A DNA stretch of 36,056 bases from positions 1-36,056 of IMG/VR virus record IMGVR_UViG_3300046001_006943, one strand, 5' to 3'. The position numbers and the translations under genes are program-made. Below the pieces are notes generated by a model, which was not told the DNA's origin, made no database searches, and saw nothing but the letters and a program-made list of their open reading frames with translations. Below, piece by piece: positions 7,094-13,499 of the stretch. Position 1 is the first letter of the stretch. Each line of letters opens with the position of its first letter. Source of the stretch: a virus.

Positions 7094-7357
7094 TTATTCG
7101 GCTTTTAGTTTTTCGAAAACATCAGTCAAAGAATCACTAATCGATTCATCGACAATTCTAAAGTGCCAAACATCCCAAAGGCGTGATTCTGATATTTCAG
7201 GATAATAATTCAAGACAATTGCACGTAAAGCATCGAAACTTTTGAAGCCTTTATCAAAGAACCCACGAAGCACATTTGAGGACTTTTGCGCAGTTTCAAT
7301 TCGGCGAAGTGTTTGTGTATCACGAAGTTTTAACGGTTGTTTAGTGGCTGGTATCAT
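7094..7357 (-). CDS. First early gene opposite the repressor, cro-position protein
   Basis: 87 residues (RRIETAQKSSNVLRGFFDKG, then ALRAIVLNYYPEISESRLWD). It is helical and basic in the first half. No HTH motif is certain. Its position, first gene leftward from the operator region and divergent from the repressor gene, is that of a Cro-like early regulator. Function by context only. Confidence 0.65.
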   Translation of the reverse strand: MIPATKQPLKLRDTQTLRRIETAQKSSNVLRGFFDKGFKSFDALRAIVLNYYPEISESRLWDVWHFRIVDESISDSLTDVFEKLKAE

Positions 7358-7402
7358 TTTTGTTATTATATTTGTATTATAATTATGTGGATTATTACAT
7401 TA

Positions 7403-7450
7403 CAAATTACGTAATAAGTTTTGTAACCACCTAATTAATTACGTAATAAT
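7403..7450. promoter_or_regulatory. Twin palindromic operators between divergent early and repressor genes
   Basis: Two identical perfect palindromes ATTACGTAAT lie at 7406-7415 and 7438-7447, centres 32 bases (about three helical turns) apart, both continuing into AA on the right. On the minus strand the first overlaps a TAATTTG that approaches the Bacteroidota -7 element TAnnTTTG for the leftward early operon; a TAAGTTTTG lies between the two for rightward transcription. A TATATTTG at 7367-7374 is a second plus-strand candidate. They are the probable binding sites of the 7490-7897 repressor. Confidence 0.6.
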
Positions 7451-7489
7451 TTATAAAATATTTTTAAAACCCCCTAAAACAGTAGTAAA

Positions 7490-7897
7490 ATGGAAGCATT
7501 AACAAAAAAACAAAAACAAGATTTAGTTATGCAATACTTTGAAAAAAGTAATTATACAGCATATACAATTTCTCAAAACACAAATCTTACTGAAGCTGGT
7601 GTGCGAAAAATCGTAAACGGAAGTGCGAAAAATCCACATGAAAACACGTTAAATGAATTAATACGCTTTTTTGAAAAGGAAAATAAAGCTAAAAGCATTT
7701 ATAAAGAAGAACCGCCAAATGTTCAAAAAGATAGTAATTACAATCTTAATGATTGCCTTTTTCAAAATCAAAAATTAACTACTATAATTGAAGCTTTAAT
7801 TCAGGAAAAAATCGAAATTAATTTGGAATTAAAACAAACATTAATTGAATTAGGCCATTGCGAAAAACTACTTGAAGAAAACAATATTGATTTTTAA
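7490..7897 (+). CDS. Phage repressor-like HTH protein
   Basis: 135 residues. An HTH covers about residues 8-50 (VMQYFEKSNYTAYTISQNTN, then LTEAGVRKIVNGSAKNP), as in Cro/C1-type regulators. The C-terminal part (about 85-133) is a helical, possibly dimerising segment (NQKLTTIIEALIQEKIEINL). No LexA-like protease domain, so induction would not be by self-cleavage. Divergent from the early operon and the first gene of a short rightward unit, it is the likely lysogeny repressor. Confidence 0.75.
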   Translation: MEALTKKQKQDLVMQYFEKSNYTAYTISQNTNLTEAGVRKIVNGSAKNPHENTLNELIRFFEKENKAKSIYKEEPPNVQKDSNYNLNDCLFQNQKLTTIIEALIQEKIEINLELKQTLIELGHCEKLLEENNIDF

Positions 7898-7915
7898 CTG
7901 TTATTTTAATAAAAA

Positions 7916-8476
7916 ATGAAGAAAATAATACTATTATTACTGATAAGTTTTTCAGGATTAGCACAAGAAACACAATTTCATTACACACAAGAAAAAGGAC
8001 TAACTGATTATATTATCATCTCTTGTGAAGGTAAGAGCAAAGAAGAACTTTACAATAAAACCATTAACTGGATTTCCGTTTATTATAATAATCCAAAAGA
8101 AGTAATAAAAGCAGAAATAAAAGACGATTATATTAGAATTGAAGGAATTCAAAAAAATGTACCATTAGGAACATTTATGGGAATGGAAACTGGTGATAAT
8201 CTTAAATATCAAATAGAAATTTCTGTAAAAGATAATAAATATAAATTAGACGTTATCAATATCGAAACATACATAATACCTTCACAATATATTGTAAATA
8301 GCGGATGGGTTCCTTTTGAATTTAATAACACAATAAATCAATATAAAAATGGAAAAATAAAAAATTCAGTAAAATATTTACCAAAAAGCCTTCCACAGGT
8401 TTTCAACGATATAAATACTGATCTATACAAGTATATTTTAAGTAATGAATCGACTACCAAGAAAAATGAATGGTAA
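7916..8476 (+). CDS. Secreted DUF4468-like protein, candidate lysogenic conversion gene
   Basis: 186 residues. A signal peptide (MKKIILLLLISFSGLAQ) is followed by a domain resembling DUF4468 with a TBP-like fold (GKSKEELYNKTINWISVYYN, then IRIEGIQKNV and a Y-rich region KYQIEISVKDNKYKL). That family is typical of Bacteroidota and is exported; its role is not known. It sits 18 bases after the repressor and would be expressed from the prophage, as a moron. It ends exactly against the integrase stop codon, with no terminator between the convergent genes. Confidence 0.75.
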   Translation: MKKIILLLLISFSGLAQETQFHYTQEKGLTDYIIISCEGKSKEELYNKTINWISVYYNNPKEVIKAEIKDDYIRIEGIQKNVPLGTFMGMETGDNLKYQIEISVKDNKYKLDVINIETYIIPSQYIVNSGWVPFEFNNTINQYKNGKIKNSVKYLPKSLPQVFNDINTDLYKYILSNESTTKKNEW

Positions 8477-9706
8477 TCACTTCACACAATAAAACATACT
8501 TATAATTTCAAATAAGGCATTATCCCGGATAACTTCGGGATATTTGTCTTTATAGTAATTATCAACATCATCACGTTCGTGGCCCATTAGTTCACGGATC
8601 ACATCAGGTTCGATCATTAAACCCTTCGCAATGTTTGCAAAGGTATGTCGCGCCACTTTTACACCCATGTAACCACCATCAGGAAGCACTTCAATTTCGT
8701 GTTTTTGCTGCACATAAATCAAACCGCGCTGGTAAGTACGCCTAAAGTTTTCGTATGATTCGCGATCCTTTTCCCACAGAAAAACCCATTCGCCAGGTGT
8801 TTCATATTTCTTCAATAAAATCAAAGCTTTGGGATGAATTTTCAAATCAATTCGGGTGCCAGTATTGGTTTTAGTCCGTTCAAAAATCACACGGCCACGG
8901 CGAATCTGTTTATTTCTTAAATAGTATAAATCAACCAAATCACAGCCACCAAAGTAGAATTGCAATAAAAATAAATCCACATACTTTTGCTTTGCGCTTT
9001 TCAGGTCCAAGTGTTCCAGCTGCCAAATCAAATCTTTATTCAGGTACTTCTTTTTATTATTAAAAGAACGTTGTTTCAATCCATCAAAAACACCAGCGAA
9101 CGGCATTTTATTTTCCAAGCGATGCACCGCGATTCCTTTATTATAAATAGAACGTAATGTTCGAAGGTATAGATGGACCGTGCTTTTAGAATTTCCAATT
9201 CCGGTTTGATAATTCCTGAAACGCGTCAAAACATCATAATCAAGATCAGCCAAAGCCACATTTTGACCAAAAATCCCAAATTGCGAAATTACATTTTCAT
9301 ACACACGGCTGTTTCCAATCTGTTTATTTTGCGCCTGAAGTTCATTTGCTTTGCCAAGTTGCGCGGCGATAACCTTCATATCAGCAATTAATTTTGCGGC
9401 GAAAGCCAAGAACATCACTTTATCATTATCATCAGCAAAAAGCACCAGGAAAGCTTTTTCAACATCCGTTTCACCACTTAAAACCAATTGGCGCGCACGC
9501 AATTTAAGATTCATAATCATTGGTGCCAAAAAATCAAAATCAGGATGTTTTTCAGAAATCATTTTTGCATCCTTCAGAAAATGGTTTTCTTTGCAAAAAC
9601 AAATGTGCTTTGATTTCCGTTTGTTTTGGTGACTAATTTCAATCACTAACGGAAACCCTTCGGCAGTTTCTTTTCGCGATGCAATATGCTTGATTTCAAT
9701 TTTCAT
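8477..9706 (-). CDS. int: Tyrosine integrase, Bacteroidota phage type
   Basis: 409 residues with an arm-binding N-terminus (1-60), a SAM-like core-binding domain (about 130-205, LADLDYDVLTRFRNYQTGIG) and a catalytic domain. Visible catalytic positions: K279 in FERTKT, K350 and R353 in KVARHTF (His of HxxR replaced by Lys), H376 in LMGH and Y385 in VDNYY. The first catalytic Arg is not present: the usual GmRxxEL reads GGCDLVDL. It lies 114 bases from the tRNA-Arg half-gene, with repeats on each side, so it is the integrase of this phage. Confidence 0.9.
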   Translation of the reverse strand: MKIEIKHIASRKETAEGFPLVIEISHQNKRKSKHICFCKENHFLKDAKMISEKHPDFDFLAPMIMNLKLRARQLVLSGETDVEKAFLVLFADDNDKVMFLAFAAKLIADMKVIAAQLGKANELQAQNKQIGNSRVYENVISQFGIFGQNVALADLDYDVLTRFRNYQTGIGNSKSTVHLYLRTLRSIYNKGIAVHRLENKMPFAGVFDGLKQRSFNNKKKYLNKDLIWQLEHLDLKSAKQKYVDLFLLQFYFGGCDLVDLYYLRNKQIRRGRVIFERTKTNTGTRIDLKIHPKALILLKKYETPGEWVFLWEKDRESYENFRRTYQRGLIYVQQKHEIEVLPDGGYMGVKVARHTFANIAKGLMIEPDVIRELMGHERDDVDNYYKDKYPEVIRDNALFEIISMFYCVK

Positions 9707-9708
9707 TG

Positions 9709-9729
9709 TTCGTGATTTGTTCGTGATTT
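9709..9729. repeat. Integrase arm-type direct repeat, int side
   Basis: Two copies of TTCGTGATTT spaced 11 bases apart (9709-9718 and 9720-9729) lie in the integrase leader. The 15-base GTGATTTGTTCGTGA (9712-9726) recurs exactly at 9928-9942 on the other side of the tRNA half. Same-orientation repeats flanking the crossover region are what integrase arm sites look like; binding itself is inference. Confidence 0.55.
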
Positions 9730-9786
9730 AGTGTTAAAATGTGGTAAAATGTTACACAAATATACAAACAAAAAACATACGAGCAT

Positions 9787-9814
9787 AAAAAAACCCACTG
9801 AAATCAGTGGGTTT
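9787..9814 (-). terminator. Intrinsic terminator downstream of the tRNA half
   Basis: Ten-base stem AAACCCACTG (9791-9800) with CAGTGGGTTT (9805-9814), loop of four, then on the minus strand a run of seven T (from the A-run at 9787-9793). It would end transcription coming from tRNA-Arg. The phage probably carries it so that the tRNA gene keeps a terminator after integration. Confidence 0.75.
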
Positions 9815-9819
9815 GTCCG

Positions 9820-9864
9820 TGAAGGCAGAAGGATTCGAACCTTCGACCGCCTGCTTAGAAGGCA
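9820..9864 (-). other. 3' half of tRNA-Arg(TCT): probable attP core
   Basis: On the minus strand the anticodon loop CTTCTAA, stem strand GCAGG, variable CGGTC, T-arm GAAGG-TTCGAAT-CCTTC and acceptor TGCCTTC plus discriminator A can be read in order. The 5' half is missing: only TGC of the 5' anticodon stem is kept. This is the typical attP: the phage supplies a replacement 3' half when it integrates into the host tRNA gene. In a prophage it would be an att junction instead. A plus-strand frame (9731-9913) over it is spurious. Confidence 0.85.
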
Positions 9865-9924
9865 CATAATAAAACTTTCTTACATCAATAAAATCAATAC
9901 TTCGCAAAAATAAAACTTTTTTTG

Positions 9925-9945
9925 TTTGTGATTTGTTCGTGAATA
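9925..9945. repeat. Integrase arm-type direct repeat, lysis side
   Basis: TTTGTGATTT (9925-9934) and TTCGTGAATA (9936-9945), spaced 11 bases apart, echo the pair at 9709-9729; the exact 15-base shared part is 9928-9942. It lies directly at the stop codon of the metallophosphoesterase gene. Confidence 0.5.
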
Positions 9946-11256
9946 TTACATTTTAAACTCATATGGATGATCACTTTTCTGTCCATTTTTATAGTAATTA
10001 AAAAACCTAAAACCACTCATTGTGTTTTTAAAATTAGTTTTTACCCAATTTGAAGGCCTTGAAAACGCACAAAAATTTTGATATTTAAAACGTGAAGCCG
10101 TTGAATTATCAAAAATATCCTGGTGCGAATCGCCTTTACCAAATTCAATTCGTACGCCTTTTTTATATCCAATAAATTCATCAATGTATTCATTGATTTT
10201 TACCACTTGTTTATCATCAAGAACCGGTTTAAAACCAAACTTTAAATTCTTACCATCCTTACCGTGTGTCAAAGGAAAGTAAATGTTTGGCTTTTCAAAG
10301 TAGTGATCAATAAATTTCCGTTGATTTGTCACCGTAATATTATCAGGATATTTATATTCAATATACGTTTTAAACGCTGAATTTACGATATATCCAAAAC
10401 TTCCAGCGTGATTGTCATCACAAATATTTACGCACTCAATCTTTGAATAGTAAGGAATCAAGCTTTCAATCAGTTTTATTTTGAAACGTAAACCAACATC
10501 AAATGCCGTTTGATTGTCCATATTTTGAGGCAAAGAATGACCACCGCGAACTGTTTCAGCATTGTAACCATCCATAAAATCACCTAATTCATGAATCAAT
10601 ATCCGGTTAGATTTTTGATGAAGTATTGTCCAGGAAACCATTTCATCCAAACGAATATTCAATTCCGTTTCATTCCATTCGCCAGGATAAAGCGTGAAGC
10701 CATCGGGATTTGTGTTCATCCCAACGTGAACATCAGTGTAAACTAAACGATCAAACAAAGTGATGTCGTTTTTGATTTTAACAACATTCACTTTTACCGG
10801 CTTAATCTTATCCTTAAAAATACTCAAAAAATCAATTTCAATCAATTCCTTATCAGGTTCACTTTCGAAAAAAGCAATATTATAATAAGGTGTACCAGTA
10901 TGCGAAACTAATTTAAACGATTTCACTTTATCAAAATCTAATTGATAAAATTTGCAATAGGTTTCAATATCCATAATCCCACCTGAAGGCGAAATTGCGG
11001 TGAATCCTTTATGTCCAAAGTATTGATTTGTTTCCGTTGCCGTTTCAGTTTTTTCAACAATCGCAACTTCAGGAACCACAATCACCAAACGCGCTTTGTT
11101 TCGTTTAATATAGCGTGAAAATTCTTCAGTTAAAGCATAATCAAAATCAATCTTATTTTTTTTAAAAATCACTTTTGCCGCCAAAGTATAATTTGTATCT
11201 GAATCTTTTAAATAAATTTCTTTAATTTCAGCATCATAAAGTTTCCATTTTGACAT
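9946..11256 (-). CDS. Metallophosphoesterase-like protein
   Basis: 436 residues. The calcineurin-like signatures appear in order: YTDVHVG (D175, H177), HELGDFMDGYN (G225-D226, D229), CDDNHAGS (N282, H283) and a later FPLTHGKDG. These ligate two metals in the family, acting on phosphoesters or DNA ends. The first 150 residues have no recognised fold. It sits between the nucleotide-metabolism gene and attP, a usual site for accessory genes. Substrate unknown: DNA repair nuclease, nucleotide phosphatase or anti-defence enzyme are possible. Confidence 0.72.
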   Translation of the reverse strand: MSKWKLYDAEIKEIYLKDSDTNYTLAAKVIFKKNKIDFDYALTEEFSRYIKRNKARLVIVVPEVAIVEKTETATETNQYFGHKGFTAISPSGGIMDIETYCKFYQLDFDKVKSFKLVSHTGTPYYNIAFFESEPDKELIEIDFLSIFKDKIKPVKVNVVKIKNDITLFDRLVYTDVHVGMNTNPDGFTLYPGEWNETELNIRLDEMVSWTILHQKSNRILIHELGDFMDGYNAETVRGGHSLPQNMDNQTAFDVGLRFKIKLIESLIPYYSKIECVNICDDNHAGSFGYIVNSAFKTYIEYKYPDNITVTNQRKFIDHYFEKPNIYFPLTHGKDGKNLKFGFKPVLDDKQVVKINEYIDEFIGYKKGVRIEFGKGDSHQDIFDNSTASRFKYQNFCAFSRPSNWVKTNFKNTMSGFRFFNYYKNGQKSDHPYEFKM

Positions 11257-11266
11257 AGTATGTTTT

Positions 11267-12070
11267 TTATTTCAATTCGGTTAATGATTTGATTCGTTTA
11301 TAACCAACATTATAGCGTTGATTATGTGGCGCATCGAAAAGGAAACAACAGATTCCAGCATTATTCAATTCTACAAAATTTTCAAAGCGATCATCTACAA
11401 AAATATCAATGCCGCTTTTCTTAGCTACGTCAATTTTGGATTCACCAAGTCCAACACAATATACTGGCATTGTAGGAAAGCCATTTTTATCAAGCCATTC
11501 TTCGGTCCATTCTCGTGGAATTGAACGTGATGTGATGTAACAATGTGGTTCAAAATGAATTTCAGAAGCTGGTGTTTTAACCGGTATCGAAAGCCAAAAA
11601 TCTTTGTCGTTTTTTAAACTTTCAAATTTTTTAGCTATATTCCTATCAAAATTCCAAGTTTCAGGAACTTCTTGTTGATGATGGTTTGTCCAATGCGAAA
11701 CCCAATCAGCCAAAACTTCATCAATATCAAGTCCAATTTTGGCACGATTTAAGTACTCGTGCGGCCTATCATCGCCTTGTGGATATGTTTTATAGTATTC
11801 AGTAAGAAAAGCAGCGTTACACATTATGTGCGCCGTGTGTAGCAATCCGGTTTCTTTATCGTAATCTTCACCACGTTCGAATGCTGCTGTGTGGCGTTTT
11901 AATGAAGCCGTAACTTTGGACCACTTCATTCCAAGTTCCCAATTGCGTTCAGCATATTTTTCAGATCCTAAAGTTAAAACCTTTGCGAATTGTTCTTGTG
12001 CAAAAGCCGGAACCAAATCATAACGTGTTTTGCCCTGGTTAAATCGCAAACCTTCTTTTTTGTTTTCCAT
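11267..12070 (-). CDS. Fusion: dATP/dGTP diphosphohydrolase domain plus HAD 5'-nucleotidase
   Basis: 267 residues in two parts. Residues 1-105 resemble the dATP/dGTP pyrophosphohydrolase family (GLRFNQGKTRYDLVPA, EKYAERNWELGMKWSK, LKRHTAAFERGEDYD, HTAHIMCNAAFL). Residues 108-267 form a HAD phosphatase of the 5'(3')-deoxyribonucleotidase type: KIGLDIDEVLADW (D115, D117), YITSRSIP, DIFVDDRFENF. Together they could turn dNTP into dNMP and then nucleoside. Similar pyrophosphohydrolases (MazZ) occur in 2-aminoadenine phages, but no PurZ-like gene is in the window. Between lysis genes and attP. Confidence 0.78.
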   Translation of the reverse strand: MENKKEGLRFNQGKTRYDLVPAFAQEQFAKVLTLGSEKYAERNWELGMKWSKVTASLKRHTAAFERGEDYDKETGLLHTAHIMCNAAFLTEYYKTYPQGDDRPHEYLNRAKIGLDIDEVLADWVSHWTNHHQQEVPETWNFDRNIAKKFESLKNDKDFWLSIPVKTPASEIHFEPHCYITSRSIPREWTEEWLDKNGFPTMPVYCVGLGESKIDVAKKSGIDIFVDDRFENFVELNNAGICCFLFDAPHNQRYNVGYKRIKSLTELK

Positions 12071-12574
12071 TTACTTCAAAAATTGAGTGACAACAGCCGT
12101 GTTTTTCTTCACATACAAATACAATAGAAACAAAGCAAAAAACACAATCAACACCACGCCACCCATAATATAAAAGATAAAAGTACTATCGAATTTTTCG
12201 GTTTTATCTTTTGTCTTATTTAACATTGAGTTTTGAAACTCTCGGTTTTCCTTCTTAATTTCTTCAATAGCCGAAGCAAAACAATCAATTGATGCTATAT
12301 TACCATCTTTTGCATAAACGGTCTTAATCGTGGTTCCTTGTCGGTTTGTGCGGTAAATTGTAGTGTCTTTATAAGTTACTTTTGGAATTTCATAATGTAC
12401 CGTATCACCTTTTCTAAAAGTTCGACTTTCAATATTTTCTTTAAAGCCAGTATTTTCTTTTTGCTTTGTGGCTGCTTTTTGAATATCACATGAATAACAT
12501 AAAAATAAAAGCGAAACCAATAATGCCAAAATCAATAATTTAAAAACTTCTTTTAAATCTATTTTCATAATCAT
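12071..12574 (-). CDS. Candidate one-piece (u-) spanin
   Basis: 167 residues. The N-terminus is a signal sequence ending in a Cys (LLFLCYSCD, C29) that may be lipidated, though the -3 residue is not a classic lipobox. A periplasmic region rich in beta-prone and charged residues follows (KGDTVHYEIPKVTYKDTTIY), then a helix (about 100-120), and a C-terminal membrane span (132-154) with a basic tail. This outer-membrane lipid plus inner-membrane anchor layout is that of unimolecular spanins such as T1 gp11. It lies directly after the endolysin, as expected for the last lysis step. Confidence 0.55.
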   Translation of the reverse strand: MIMKIDLKEVFKLLILALLVSLLFLCYSCDIQKAATKQKENTGFKENIESRTFRKGDTVHYEIPKVTYKDTTIYRTNRQGTTIKTVYAKDGNIASIDCFASAIEEIKKENREFQNSMLNKTKDKTEKFDSTFIFYIMGGVVLIVFFALFLLYLYVKKNTAVVTQFLK

Positions 12575-12578
12575 TTCT

Positions 12579-13034
12579 TTAAATTCTTATAAATCCCTTA
12601 CAGCTTTCAATCTTGCGCACACGGCGACAAACTTCATATCCTTCACGACTTCCTTCATCATTTGTGTTTCCTTCTATGGTGTGAATAGTATCACCCACAA
12701 CATATTCTACAATACCGGTGTGGCCCATTCCTTTTCCGTGATCCTGAATGAATATATCACCAGCAAGCGGAATTGATTTCTTTGTGTTTTTTGGATTGTT
12801 ATATTGCGCCAATACACCACCGGTTTTAATTAATGGTGAAGGCATTTTTAACTTTGCAGCAGCTTGTAACACATTCCAATATACAAAAGCCATGCACCAT
12901 GAATAACCCTTGCCTAATCCCACAGATTTCAAGTATTTTTCGACATCAACACCAGCGTTTGAACCACGTGGAATTTCTTCAACGCCTATTTGTGTAACGG
13001 CACTCAAAATCATTTGTTTTGATAGATCACTCAT
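12579..13034 (-). CDS. CHAP-domain endolysin
   Basis: 151 residues with CHAP signatures: the catalytic Cys in SWCMAFVYW (C47), the His in GMGHTGIVEY (H105) and the third polar position in IEGNTNDEG (E121/N123). It cleaves peptidoglycan amide bonds. The domain covers the whole protein with no signal peptide, so it needs holin for access. It lies between two membrane proteins and the spanin candidate. Confidence 0.82.
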   Translation of the reverse strand: MSDLSKQMILSAVTQIGVEEIPRGSNAGVDVEKYLKSVGLGKGYSWCMAFVYWNVLQAAAKLKMPSPLIKTGGVLAQYNNPKNTKKSIPLAGDIFIQDHGKGMGHTGIVEYVVGDTIHTIEGNTNDEGSREGYEVCRRVRKIESCKGFIRI

Positions 13035-13036
13035 AA

Positions 13037-13279
13037 TTATTTTATTATTATTTTATCATAAACCCACATCCCAAACGTGAATAAAAAACCACCAATCACA
13101 CCAAGCACAGCCACTTTTGTAGCAAACATTTTCTGTTTTAAAACTAAATCTTCCAATGTTTTTTTCATATCCGAAAACTCCTCAACAAGTCCCTTGCGGT
13201 TTGTTTTATCGTCATTTTCTAAAATGTATAAAACCCGATCTAATTTTTGGCTTAAAGTGCTGTGTTCTTGAATTCCCAT
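13037..13279 (-). CDS. Coiled-coil membrane protein, XhlA-like or holin component
   Basis: 80 residues. A helical, charged N-terminal two-thirds (LSQKLDRVLYILENDDK, then LEDLVLKQKMFATKV) ends in one membrane span (about 53-75) and a short basic tail. The layout recalls XhlA/hemolysin-like lysis proteins. It lies between the two-span holin candidate and the endolysin. Confidence 0.6.
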   Translation of the reverse strand: MGIQEHSTLSQKLDRVLYILENDDKTNRKGLVEEFSDMKKTLEDLVLKQKMFATKVAVLGVIGGFLFTFGMWVYDKIIIK

Positions 13280-13280
13280 T

Positions 13281-13490
13281 TTATACTTCTTTACTTTTTT
13301 TACTTATCAAATCCTGTAACCGTTCTATTAAAAAATCAGGTGCGAAAATCAATATTACTCCCGAAGCTAATAAGATTGACATTATCACATAATCAGGTGT
13401 GGCATTATAAAACACATATCCTAAACCACAAATAAATAACGCGATTCCTAAAATTGTTGATTTCCAACCTTTGTATATGTTTTTTATCAT
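13281..13490 (-). CDS. Two-span membrane protein, candidate holin
   Basis: 69 residues. Two hydrophobic segments (about 10-29 and 33-52), basic N-terminus (MIKNIYKGWKST) and a charged C-terminal tail (ERLQDLISKKSKEV). Size and topology fit class II holins, and the gene opens the lysis module. No sequence family recognised. Confidence 0.6.
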   Translation of the reverse strand: MIKNIYKGWKSTILGIALFICGLGYVFYNATPDYVIMSILLASGVILIFAPDFLIERLQDLISKKSKEV

Positions 13491-13499
13491 AATTTTGTT

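Noticed and set aside
9731-9913. Plus-strand 60-codon frame over the tRNA half
   Set aside because: Its GRRIRTFDR stretch is the antisense of the tRNA T-arm, a common false gene.
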